The notes under the pieces are model-generated. The model saw only the letters and a list, made by a program, of their open reading frames with translations. It was not told where the DNA came from and made no database searches. 50,111 nucleotides of DNA, taken from Epibacterium sp. Ofav1-8 (lineage in GTDB: Bacteria; Pseudomonadota; Alphaproteobacteria; Rhodobacterales; Rhodobacteraceae). Positions 15,014 to 22,822 of this stretch are shown in pieces (positions within the stretch are counted from its first letter, which is position 1; every line of letters starts with the position of its first letter). The position numbers and the translations under genes were made by a program. The stretch lies in contig NZ_JAKRFD010000020.1 of the NCBI RefSeq assembly GCF_022348185.1, positions 1-50,111 on the forward strand, written 5' to 3'.

Positions 15014-16823
15014 AAACGGGATCCGCGAGGCATTTGCGCAGGCTGAACAGGTGGACATGGGCGGCCATGGGCCTGCCGATATGCCCCCGCCATACAGTGA
15101 AGTCTCGCAGGATGATCAGGGCAGCCCTCTGCCCCCTTGTGACGAAAACCCGCCAGATGATGCCTATCTGGAGGACAAGCCCGAAGCGAAAGGCGCAGGC
15201 TTTCCGTTGACTGACTACGGCAACGGGCAACGCCTTATCCATTATTTTGGGCAGGATTTCGTCTGGGTGCCGCGCCTCGGCTGGTATCGCTGGGATGGTC
15301 GCCGTTGGCAGGCGGATGAGGATGAAATCTTGGTGCGCCGGGACGCGCAGCAAATTTCTGACCGCATACTGCACGAAATTCCGTTCGTTGCGCTGGATGA
15401 TTGGCAACGCGAAGCGCTGGACCTTTGGCGCGAGGTCAAAGCCGAATATCGCAAATTGATCAGCGTGAAGGTCAAAGATCGGGCCGAGGGCGATGCGGAG
15501 CGGCTGGAGGAGTTGGAGGGGATCCGCGAAAAAGGTGTGACGGCCGAAAAGGCGCTGGCGGGCCTGAAAAAGAGCCACCGAGATCACGCCAGATCCTCGG
15601 GCAACAGCAGCAAGATTTCCAACATGCTGCAGGAGGCGCAACCAGCCAAGGCTGTGCGTGTTGATGATCTGAACGCGGATAAAATGGCGCTGTGCGTTGA
15701 AAACGGCGTGTTGCGCTTTGGTATGGCCGAGGATGAACACGCGGCCGAGTGGGGCGAAAGGGCGCAGCTGGTCCCGCGCGTCACGTTGGAGGATCACGCG
15801 CGCGCCGACATGATCACCAAAATGGCTCGCGCCAAGTATGACCCGGGTGCGAGTTGTCAAAATTTCCATGCCTTTTTCAAGAGGATCCTGCCAGACCGTG
15901 AAATCCGTGACTTTCTGCAGCGCTGGTTTGGCTACAATCTGACCGGCGTGACCACCGAGCAAAAACTGGCGTTTTTTTATGGTGGGGGCCGGAATGGGAA
16001 ATCCACCCTGATGGATCTGATCGGCCGCATTATGGACGATTACGGAACCACGATCCCGATTGAGACGCTGACCGGATCCGAGCAGCGCAAGGGGTCCGAC
16101 GCTACTCCTGATTTGGTGCGCTTGCCCGGTGCCCGCTACGTGCGTGCCTCTGAGCCGGAACAGGGTCAGAAGATGAAAGAGGCGCTAATCAAGTCTCTGA
16201 CCGGCGGTGAGGCCATCATGATCCGCCGTATGATGCAGGAGTTTGTAGAGGTTGTTCCCGAGTTCAAGCTGACCATTGGTGGCAACTATCGACCCGAGGT
16301 GCGCGGGGCGGATGACGGGATTTGGCGTCGCATCATGTTGGTGCCCTTCCTCCAGCAGATCCCGCAGGATGAGGTGGATCCCCTCCTGCCGCAAAAACTG
16401 TGGGATGAACGGGATGGGATCCTGTCGTGGATGGTGCAGGGCGCATTGGACTGGATGCAGGGGGGATTGCGCCCGCCCGAGGTCATTTTGGAAGCAACCG
16501 CCGAATACCGCCTGACAAGTGACCCTGTGCGCCAGTTCCTAGAGGATGAGTGCGAAATCACTGGATCCCCCGAGAATGATGTGATGGCTCGCGTGATGAA
16601 TGATGCATTCAACGCGTGGCAGCTGGATAACGGCAACGCAGCTTGGACGTCGCGCCACCTATCCAATCAGATGCTTTTGCGGGTCGGCGCGGTCAAAGGG
16701 CCGAATGGCGAGACATTCGAGCGCGTCAAATCCAGCAACTATGTCTATCGCGGGATCCGTCTAAAGGATGCCGCTTTGGATCGTCTGAACGTGTACCGGG
16801 AACGGCTGGAGGCGTGGAAATGA
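15003..16823 (+). CDS. SF3-type replicative helicase (P4/D5 family)
   Basis: 606 residues. The C-terminal half carries the D5_N and superfamily-3 ATPase regions: Walker A in FFYGGGRNGKSTLMDLIG near 327-344, a following acidic segment in GARYVRASEPEQGQKMKEAL, and a sensor-type GGNYRPEVRG near 422-431. The first 200 residues are charged and poorly conserved. SF3 enzymes of this type unwind the origin and work with a primase, here encoded directly upstream with an overlapping start. Confidence 0.9.
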   Translation: MTNENGIREAFAQAEQVDMGGHGPADMPPPYSEVSQDDQGSPLPPCDENPPDDAYLEDKPEAKGAGFPLTDYGNGQRLIHYFGQDFVWVPRLGWYRWDGRRWQADEDEILVRRDAQQISDRILHEIPFVALDDWQREALDLWREVKAEYRKLISVKVKDRAEGDAERLEELEGIREKGVTAEKALAGLKKSHRDHARSSGNSSKISNMLQEAQPAKAVRVDDLNADKMALCVENGVLRFGMAEDEHAAEWGERAQLVPRVTLEDHARADMITKMARAKYDPGASCQNFHAFFKRILPDREIRDFLQRWFGYNLTGVTTEQKLAFFYGGGRNGKSTLMDLIGRIMDDYGTTIPIETLTGSEQRKGSDATPDLVRLPGARYVRASEPEQGQKMKEALIKSLTGGEAIMIRRMMQEFVEVVPEFKLTIGGNYRPEVRGADDGIWRRIMLVPFLQQIPQDEVDPLLPQKLWDERDGILSWMVQGALDWMQGGLRPPEVILEATAEYRLTSDPVRQFLEDECEITGSPENDVMARVMNDAFNAWQLDNGNAAWTSRHLSNQMLLRVGAVKGPNGETFERVKSSNYVYRGIRLKDAALDRLNVYRERLEAWK

Positions 16824-17518
16824 GCGCGCCAGTCAAACGCCTCAAGATCCTTGTGGGATGCGAAACGTCAGGGATCGCCCGCCGGGCCTTCGACCGTCTG
16901 GGGCATGACGTTTGGTCCTGCGATCTGGAGGCGGCCGAGGATGGGTCAAATCGCCATATCCGCTGCGATATTCGCGACGGGATCCTGCATGATGGTTGGG
17001 ATCTGCTGGCTGTGATGCATCCGCCTTGCACCCGTCTGTGCAGATCCGGCCGCCGCTGGATGTCTGGCCCCGGCAAATGGACGCCACCAAAGAAGCTGCC
17101 CAAGGGTCGCACGCTGGACAGTATGCTGGAGGAGTTCGAATTGGGGGTCAGTGTGTTTACCGCCTGTTGGACCGCGCCAATCGAGCGGATCGCCATCGAA
17201 AACCCCGAAATGAATGATTTGGCGCGGGATCGGATGCCGCATGATTTGCCGGGGCCGCAACTGGTGCAGCCGTTTTGGTTCGGCGAACCTGCCTACAAAT
17301 CAACGGGCTGGTATCTGAGAAACCTGCGGCCTCTTGCGCCCACAAATATGCTGGCGGAACCCGAGCGCGATTCCGACGAATGGAAGCGCTGGAACAAGAT
17401 ACACCGAATGTCACCTAGCGCCGAAAGGGCGCGCCTGCGCAGCCGGTCCTTTCCGGGCATGATGGAAGCTGCCGCGCTCCAGTGGACGGGCCAGGCGCTA
17501 AAGCAGGTGGCCGCATGA
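16820..17518 (+). CDS. Methyltransferase-like phage protein with PPC motif
   Basis: 232 residues from an ATG overlapping the helicase stop. It begins like a C5-cytosine methyltransferase: LKILVGCETSGIARRAF (SAM-binding motif I position), GHDVWSCDLEAAED (acidic motif II), then LLAVMHPPCTRLCRSGRRWM, where the PPC dipeptide-Cys would be the catalytic loop. Downstream, RIAIENPEMN resembles the ENP motif. Length is below that of a full Dcm, and the target-recognition region is short. Related proteins are often annotated only as hypothetical or DNA cytosine methyltransferase. It may modify phage DNA; activity is unproven. Confidence 0.65.
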   Translation: MSAPVKRLKILVGCETSGIARRAFDRLGHDVWSCDLEAAEDGSNRHIRCDIRDGILHDGWDLLAVMHPPCTRLCRSGRRWMSGPGKWTPPKKLPKGRTLDSMLEEFELGVSVFTACWTAPIERIAIENPEMNDLARDRMPHDLPGPQLVQPFWFGEPAYKSTGWYLRNLRPLAPTNMLAEPERDSDEWKRWNKIHRMSPSAERARLRSRSFPGMMEAAALQWTGQALKQVAA

Positions 17519-17757
17519 TGCACCCCTGTGATTTCTGTCACGCCCCCGTGGCACCCTTTGGCTTTGCCCCCGCGCCCCGTCTCGGGATCCCGGTTCAGCG
17601 CCCGATCAAAACCTGTGCGGCCGAGGGGTGCAAAGCCCAGGCGCGCGCCCACTGCAGGGCGCTGGTGGATGCCAAGGATCCACTGGCGCCGCAGCGGGCC
17701 ACCCGCCGCAAGGCGCCGGATCCCACGCCGGAGGATCGTCAGCCTTCGCTTTTGTGA
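17515..17757 (+). CDS. Small zinc-binding-type protein (80 aa)
   Basis: 80 residues; its ATG overlaps the previous stop. It has CDFCHAP near the start and CAAEGCKAQARAHC near 38-51, which suggests a Cys4 or Cys3His zinc site, followed by a basic Pro-rich tail. Last gene of the early operon before the cargo island. Function unknown. Confidence 0.6.
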   Translation: MMHPCDFCHAPVAPFGFAPAPRLGIPVQRPIKTCAAEGCKAQARAHCRALVDAKDPLAPQRATRRKAPDPTPEDRQPSLL

Positions 17758-18048
17758 TCTTGGTTGCGCTTGACTTAAAGTCTTCGTTTTACACCTCTGT
17801 CCGGCGCAACGCGTACCTTGTTTGGAGAATGACGCCTTCCAGCCCAATCACGACATTCATGCAGGGTGCAGCGAAGGCGCTGCTGCGAGCGCGAGAGCTT
17901 TCCCGAAAGCCGTCGTTCAGCAGGCGGTGGCAGCCCTGGCTGATGCTGCGGTCAGCTCCAGGGGCAGCGAAGCGCAGAAAGTGGGCTTTGCAAAGTGCTT
18001 CCAGCATGCGCTATGTTCCGATTGCCTCGCATAAGAAGGTGGGTTCTT
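17758..18048. other. GC-rich non-coding spacer before the cargo genes
   Basis: About 290 bases with no credible gene. Short frames exist on both strands but lack ribosome sites and protein-like composition. The stretch 17860-18010 is rich in GCAGCGAAG-type words and looks like decayed or repeat-like intergenic DNA. Confidence 0.4.
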
Positions 18049-19182
18049 GTGAAAAAATATTATCAATCAATAGGTTGGAGCTGTCCGGTTCATGGCGGAT
18101 TCGGAAATCTTAATTTATGCGCGTGGCCGAATTGCGACCATGGTATACAAGAAGACTTCGTTGAAGCTGGGACCCCACCTAGCATGGAGGCCAAGGTTTT
18201 TCACAGGGTCTCATGGCATGATCTGAATGGAAATGAATATCACGACTGGCAAACCAATAAGCTACCTACTTGGTTCCAAATGGGTCGCCCTTTCGGCTAT
18301 TTTGCGGATAAGATCAAAGAGAGCGTGAAACTTGATCAAATGTTCCATTATACATCTGCGGATGGCGCTCTGGCGATCCTTCAATCCGGGCGTATGCGCT
18401 TTACGGACTACGCCTATCTGAACGATATGCGAGAGATCACCCACGGTCTTGATGTTATTCGCTCTGTACTCGAAGATGAGACACATACCGCTGGCTCGCC
18501 CACTTTGACCAAGCTGAAGGCGCATTTAGAAGATGTAGATCCCTCCTCTCGCTACAACATATATACGACTTCTTTTTCGTCGGATTCTGATAGTCTGAGC
18601 CAATTTCGGCTCTATGGTCCCGTAGCGTTGGGATTTGAAGCGAACCCAAACGGCTTCGGTTTCTTCAAGGGCGACATTCGTTTCGATCATGTTGTCTATG
18701 ACCCAGAAAAACAAGTCCGGCTGATCCAGACATTTTTTGATATCCTGAAACAAAGTGAACAAAAAGACGTAGCATGGATCAAGAGCGACGAATCAAAACT
18801 AGCCCCGGCAGACTATCTGACTAGTCACTTGTTGCAAATTGCATCCTTCTTTAAACACCGCGCATTCTCTGATGAGAGAGAAGTCCGACTTGTGTACTCA
18901 GAACTATTAGAAAATATGGAAAACTTTAGACAAGAAACTGCAAAGAGGCAGTTTCGGGCTTCCGGTGGTCTGATCGTTCCTTTCACCGACACGTTTAACA
19001 TGTACGACCCAGCCCCCTTTTCCGATGAAGAGCAACTTCCCCCAAAGCTTCCTCTTAAATCAGTTGTTATCGGTCCAGTGGCACAGGCGGAGGCGCTGGC
19101 CAACGGGATGCGCAACTTGCTCAGCGCTGAGGGATATCATGATGTGGAGGTTGCTCTATCTGAGGCGCCGTTCAGAACTTAG
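18049..19182 (+). CDS. DUF2971 family protein, phage cargo
   Basis: 377 residues from GTG 18049, which has AAGGTGGG just upstream; an in-frame ATG at 17995 lacks a ribosome site. The first 30 residues hold C12, H15, C24 and C29 (SCPVHGGF, LCAWPNC), a possible zinc knuckle. The DUF2971 core starts near residue 98 with FHYTSADGALAILQSGRMRF and the LND motif at 124-126, and runs to the DEREVRLVYSE region. DUF2971 proteins have no established biochemistry and are scattered in mobile and defence-associated loci. The codons are AT-richer than the phage core, pointing to separate acquisition. Confidence 0.83.
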   Translation: MKKYYQSIGWSCPVHGGFGNLNLCAWPNCDHGIQEDFVEAGTPPSMEAKVFHRVSWHDLNGNEYHDWQTNKLPTWFQMGRPFGYFADKIKESVKLDQMFHYTSADGALAILQSGRMRFTDYAYLNDMREITHGLDVIRSVLEDETHTAGSPTLTKLKAHLEDVDPSSRYNIYTTSFSSDSDSLSQFRLYGPVALGFEANPNGFGFFKGDIRFDHVVYDPEKQVRLIQTFFDILKQSEQKDVAWIKSDESKLAPADYLTSHLLQIASFFKHRAFSDEREVRLVYSELLENMENFRQETAKRQFRASGGLIVPFTDTFNMYDPAPFSDEEQLPPKLPLKSVVIGPVAQAEALANGMRNLLSAEGYHDVEVALSEAPFRT

Positions 19183-19294
19183 TATCTGTTGGAACTTATA
19201 GCTCGACTTACCCAATAGCTATGTCCGCTCCGGGCTGGCTGGCGTCACTTGGCGGCTTGGGTCCAGTGCGGATTCGCCGCTACCCGGCTGCCGC

Positions 19295-19310
19295 GCCGCC
19301 GCAAGGCGGC
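19295..19310. terminator. GNRA-loop hairpin between convergent cargo genes
   Basis: GCCGCC (19295-19300), loop GCAA and GGCGGC (19305-19310) form a perfect stem between the DUF2971 gene and the convergent HEPN gene. No T run is present. It may be a shared transcript end. The surrounding 19183-19378 is GC-rich and non-coding. Confidence 0.4.
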
Positions 19311-19378
19311 TGTGAGCCCAAATTGACGGATGCTGCGACCTGCCCCCAACGGCAGCTACGCGCAGGACGCTTGTTTTG

Positions 19379-20260
19379 CTAGGTTCCCCGCGCTCGGTCT
19401 TGGTATTCATCTTCCATCATTTGTTCATAGTAGTATTGCTGCTCTAACTCATATATGCGCTGTTTTATTTCAGCAGCGCATTCTGGGCAGGCTTTGTGAA
19501 AGTCATAGCCATAGCTGTTGAACACGTCGTAACGGCCTTCTGAGTAGTCGGCTTGGAATGCATCAGAGAAATCTTCCAATTCTTCTTCCAAGAATCTTTC
19601 CCCACAGTTTTGACATTGTACTGATGGTTCGAGATGATAGCACAGGTAGCAACGAAAGCCGTCGAACTCTTGGACGAATGTATCTTCCGTGCAATAGCTG
19701 CAATTTCGCAAATTATGCGCTTCAATGCCTTCATCCTCAAGGCGAGTTCGAGCGCGCAACAACATCTCTTGATGGTGTTTTCGGTTGCTCAGAAACGCTG
19801 CGAGGTCAGCTGGGGCGATGATTTCGTCGATGTTCGTTTCTAGATGGCGCCGATTAAATTCAGCTAGAAATGCGAAAACCTCATGGAAGTTTGCTTCGAC
19901 TTGGGACAAGTTGAGGGAGAAATCAGAGTGCGTGATTTCGTTCCTGATCGCTATGGCGCGGTTAAGGCGCTTATCATCTTTGGAGGTAAACTCGAATTTA
20001 CCGATATTCTTATTTTTTAGTCGGCTTATAGCGATTGCGATGGTCACAGAACGTTTCGGATTATCTATGTTCTCATAGATTAGGACGGGATGAATGTCGG
20101 CTAAGGCAGCTTTAAGTGCAAGTTCGACGGACTGAACAAGCGCCGAAGCAGCGAACATCCATTGATCTGATTGTTGTTCGGCCAAGCGTGCTTTTTTTGC
20201 GGCTTCGCGCAGAAAGCGATGGCTGTTTTCTAACAGTCCAAGCTGGAGAGTCTTCTCCAT
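19379..20260 (-). CDS. HEPN-type putative RNase fused to zinc ribbons
   Basis: 293 residues. The N-terminal helical half carries the HEPN catalytic signature RNxxxH at R106-N107 to H111 (IAIRNEITHSDF), preceded by long helices typical of the fold (WMFAASALVQSVELALKAAL). The C-terminal half has four CxxC pairs (C187/C190, C204/C207, C216/C219, C258/C261), enough for two zinc ribbons, followed by a Tyr/Glu-rich helix. Known HEPN proteins with this motif are metal-independent RNases in toxin-antitoxin and abortive-infection systems. Low GC and convergent placement with the DUF2971 gene mark it as cargo. A defence role is inferred. Confidence 0.72.
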   Translation of the reverse strand: MEKTLQLGLLENSHRFLREAAKKARLAEQQSDQWMFAASALVQSVELALKAALADIHPVLIYENIDNPKRSVTIAIAISRLKNKNIGKFEFTSKDDKRLNRAIAIRNEITHSDFSLNLSQVEANFHEVFAFLAEFNRRHLETNIDEIIAPADLAAFLSNRKHHQEMLLRARTRLEDEGIEAHNLRNCSYCTEDTFVQEFDGFRCYLCYHLEPSVQCQNCGERFLEEELEDFSDAFQADYSEGRYDVFNSYGYDFHKACPECAAEIKQRIYELEQQYYYEQMMEDEYQDRARGT

Positions 20261-20592
20261 TCAAATTGCCCTTTGCGCCTGTCTGTTCACTTGTGGGTGA
20301 TCACATAGGTTCCATGTATGATCGATTTTCTATCTTTCGACAATGTCCACTTCAGATTGGGAGCCGTCATGGCCAGCATGCAATGCCACGATTGGCGGGA
20401 AAGTCCGCGTCTCTACCGTTCGACCCTGAGTGTAGGCTGCACCTGCGGCGAAGGGCGGCTTTTGCGTTTGCGTGTGCGGCGTTCCGCCTAAGCCGTGCCG
20501 CCAGATCCCGCGACTTTGCAAATGGTGCTTTCTGCGCGTTCCGGACGTCTTCTTGCTTGGTTTGCATGTTACGTCGTCAGGGCGCCGTGCGG
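20261..20592. other. GC-rich non-coding spacer after the cargo genes
   Basis: About 330 bases without a supportable gene. It presumably contains the promoter of the leftward HEPN gene near 20270-20340, where the DNA is AT-richer; the part from 20350 to 20590 is GC-rich and resembles the other two cargo spacers in character. Confidence 0.4.
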
Positions 20593-20964
20593 CTATTGCG
20601 CTGTCACCAAATTTTCAACCCTCCAGCGATCTGAGCTTGCGTCATACCGAAGGTCTGCGCTCCATTGCGTTCGCAGAGTGGCGCCGAAAGCGTTCTGTGC
20701 GTCCACCCATGCGGAGACACCGATCAGGCAGTCGTCCCCCTTTTCTTTGGTCGCCAGGATAACCTCGCCACTGCTATACAGAGGACCATCGGGCAGCGCT
20801 GGAAACTTTGCGCTGCTGGGGGATTGAAGGCGCTGACGCATGGCGTCCTTTGCCTGCAGGTATGCATCGGGCTTGCTGCATCTAGATTCTGTTTCGCTGT
20901 CGTCTTGGCAGGCGGTGACGGTGATGGCTGCGACCGTCAGTGCGGCAAGTGGCATGCGGATCAT
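20593..20964 (-). CDS. Small lipoprotein, prophage-encoded
   Basis: 123 residues. The first 19 form a lipoprotein signal (MIRMPLAALTVAAITVTAC) with Cys19 as the lipidation site. The mature part has a compact domain with LQSPSSAKFPALPD near 46-59, a single further cysteine pair (C29, C78) and VSAWVDAQNAFGATLRTQWS near 83-102. The SPSSAKFP and VDAQNxFG motifs recur in small exported proteins of many phages and bacteria whose role is unknown. It is read against the surrounding phage genes, as expected of a gene expressed in the lysogen; envelope modification or superinfection exclusion is possible. Confidence 0.75.
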   Translation of the reverse strand: MIRMPLAALTVAAITVTACQDDSETESRCSKPDAYLQAKDAMRQRLQSPSSAKFPALPDGPLYSSGEVILATKEKGDDCLIGVSAWVDAQNAFGATLRTQWSADLRYDASSDRWRVENLVTAQ

Positions 20965-21542
20965 TGCGCGCTCTCAATCTGTTCAACGTCGCGCGACTAT
21001 GCGCGAGCACGCTCGATCCCGCAACAGTTGTGCCCCTCGTGCCCCTGTCTCTCGCTGGGATCTGCGCCGGTGGGCGCGGCGAAAGCGGGGCGGATGGCGC
21101 GGTTGCGGGAGGGTTTGGCCGGGCAAATTGTCACCAAATCCCCGGACCCCTGCACTCTAATGAGGTCACGCGCCCGCCACTGATCCCGCTAATCCCAAGG
21201 TTGGGCGCGATATTCGCGCTGTGATCCCATGGATTTTCTGTTTTTTTCCAACGGAATAAATGATCGCTGGGGTTGTTTGGGATCATTGGGACCAATTTTC
21301 AGGGCTGCGCCTATTACGTGAAAAGGGGTGCGGGGTGGCGTGGAAAGGTCGCGCATGTAGGGCGCGAGTATTGGTCCCATTGATCCCAAGTTTGCACGTT
21401 TATCAATTAAATCAGTGCCTTAATTTGATCCACTAATCCCACACTGATCCCATTTTAATCCCAAAGGAATGGGATCAGTCCCAATGTTTAATAGATGTTG
21501 TGGGTGTATTTGAGGGATTACGCTATATTTGGAGGATTTGCC
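20965..21542. other. Long non-coding region with clustered TGATCCCA repeats
   Basis: This 578-base gap separates the lipoprotein gene and the packaging operon. The octamer TGATCCCA or its complement occurs at 21222, 21278, 21381, 21445 and 21470. Variants (TGATCCCG at 21181; AATCCCA near 21191, 21435 and 21457; TGGTCCCA and GTCCCA forms) bring the total to about a dozen in 300 bases. An AT-rich patch lies at 21391-21430. Candidate replication origin, packaging site or late-gene operator array. Confidence 0.6.
21277..21389. repeat. 20-bp inverted repeat within the iteron region
   Basis: Bases 21277-21296 (TTGGGATCATTGGGACCAAT) match the reverse complement of 21370-21389 at 19 of 20 positions. 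The arms are 73 bases apart and each contains the TGATCCCA octamer plus a GGTCCC word. The DNA between them has no gene. Confidence 0.8.
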
Positions 21543-22253
21543 GTGTTGTCAGGGGCTGAGTTGGGGCGCGCTGCCCTCTATCTGTCGAAATTGAATTTGC
21601 AGTTGGTGAAGGCGGCCGGGGCGCGCCGAATGCGCGTGGGCAAAGGTGCCGGTGCGCGGCTGCCGGGGGCGGTGCAGGGGGCGCCGGTTCATTTGGTGGA
21701 ATTGTCCCGACCGATCCCCGGGGAAAAGGCCGAGCGGGTCACGCCGGTGGGATACAAAACAGCGCGCCGCACTCTGCCGCGTCTGCTGTCTTCTTTGGAT
21801 CCTGACGATCCGCGCCTGATGGTGGCGCAGCAGATCGCTGATGCGGCCGAGCGCGTGGATGCTGTGCCCGGGTCCAATTTTGCGGGATCGGACAGTAAGG
21901 GCGAAATCTCAGACGGTGGCGCAACCACGCGGGTGAAGCATGCGGCGCGCTTGCGTGATTATGAGGCGTTGGCGAATGGCTGGCCTTTGGATCGCCGCAA
22001 AGCCCGTGCCAAACGGGTGCCGCTTGTGGCCCTCGCTGTGCGTCGCCGCGTGGCAGGTCGTCATAGTGTGAAGGCGTTTGACGCAGTTCGTCTGGCCTGC
22101 GTGGAGTGTCTGAGCCTCGACGAAATCCTGCGCCGCCACGGTTGGCCCGCCCGCATGGAGTACCGCAACAGGGTGCGGGATGCAGTGTTGAAAACGCTTG
22201 ATCGGATCGCGGTTGAAATGGGTAACACGCCCGCCGCCGAGAAAACGAATTGA
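21543..22253 (+). CDS. Conserved phage protein of unknown function (236 aa)
   Basis: Start chosen at GTG 21543 because GGAGG lies seven bases before it; an in-frame ATG at 21495 has no such site. The N-terminal 50 residues are basic (KAAGARRMRVGKGAGARLPG). The C-terminal third is helical and looks DNA-binding, with LACVECLSLDEILRRHGW and a final RNRVRDAVLKTLDRIAVEMG helix. Its position first in the packaging operon, next to the TGATCCCA array, suggests a regulator or packaging accessory that binds those sites. That is inference; I do not recognise a family. Confidence 0.65.
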   Translation: MLSGAELGRAALYLSKLNLQLVKAAGARRMRVGKGAGARLPGAVQGAPVHLVELSRPIPGEKAERVTPVGYKTARRTLPRLLSSLDPDDPRLMVAQQIADAAERVDAVPGSNFAGSDSKGEISDGGATTRVKHAARLRDYEALANGWPLDRRKARAKRVPLVALAVRRRVAGRHSVKAFDAVRLACVECLSLDEILRRHGWPARMEYRNRVRDAVLKTLDRIAVEMGNTPAAEKTN

Positions 22254-22310
22254 CAGAAACTGACCGTTTCGCCCATACATTTGAACAACGGCGCAGAGGT
22301 GCGCCAGCGA

Positions 22311-22339
22311 CCCGGCAGCCCCTCGGCGCCGGGTTTCTT
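22311..22339 (+). terminator. Rho-independent terminator upstream of HNH gene
   Basis: CCCGGC at 22311-22316 pairs with GCCGGG at 22328-22333, followed by TTTCTTA. It lies between the 236-aa gene and the HNH endonuclease ATG, so the two may be transcribed separately or with attenuation. Confidence 0.6.
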
Positions 22340-22360
22340 ATTCCAGACATAGGAAACGAC

Positions 22361-22768
22361 ATGGGGCGTCTGAAAGGGCCGCCCAAGCGCTTGGGGTTTG
22401 CCCCTCGCGCTGTGGGCTATGTGGATCGTTCTGAGGCTGAACGTGCCCGCGACCGGGCAAGGGCCGCAGGTAACAACTTGCGCCACCTCTATCGGCGCAA
22501 GCGTTGGCGGGATCTGCGGTTGGAGATCCTGACCCGCGCTGGCTGGATGTGCCAGGGCTGCGAGGTGCCGCACCTTCTGGCAGGCAAAGCGCCTGCCCCC
22601 AACAGTCCGGTGGTTGACCACATCGAACCGCACCGGGGAAATCTTGCGCTGTTCTGGGATCCGAACAATCTACAAGCCGTGTGCAAACAGTACCACGACA
22701 CAGAGAAGCAGCGCGCTGAACATGCGGCCGCCCGGGCATCTGCGCCGGGGGGTGGGTCAAAAGTCTAA
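22361..22768 (+). CDS. HNH endonuclease, packaging-associated
   Basis: 135 residues from ATG 22361 with AGGAA upstream; an upstream in-frame TTG would place a terminator inside the gene. The HNH pattern is VVDHIEPHRG (first His pair), then LFWDPNNLQAVCKQYHDTEK, with an upstream MCQGCE cysteine pair that fits a zinc-stabilised fold. In HK97-like phages an HNH protein beside the terminase genes is needed for specific DNA cleavage during packaging; gene order here matches. Confidence 0.87.
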   Translation: MGRLKGPPKRLGFAPRAVGYVDRSEAERARDRARAAGNNLRHLYRRKRWRDLRLEILTRAGWMCQGCEVPHLLAGKAPAPNSPVVDHIEPHRGNLALFWDPNNLQAVCKQYHDTEKQRAEHAAARASAPGGGSKV

Positions 22769-22822
22769 AACTGGCGAGCGCGCGAACCCGCACTCCACCG
22801 CATTTGGAGATTTTTTTTCCCT

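Noticed and set aside
17822-18034. Small plus-strand frame in the spacer before the DUF2971 gene
   Set aside because: No ribosome site and an Ala-rich, low-complexity product; the opposite strand has an equally long open frame, so it is probably chance.
21181-21485. CRISPR array
   Set aside because: The repeats are 8 bp, occur in both orientations and have irregular spacing; no cas genes are present. The interpretation as protein-binding sites fits better.
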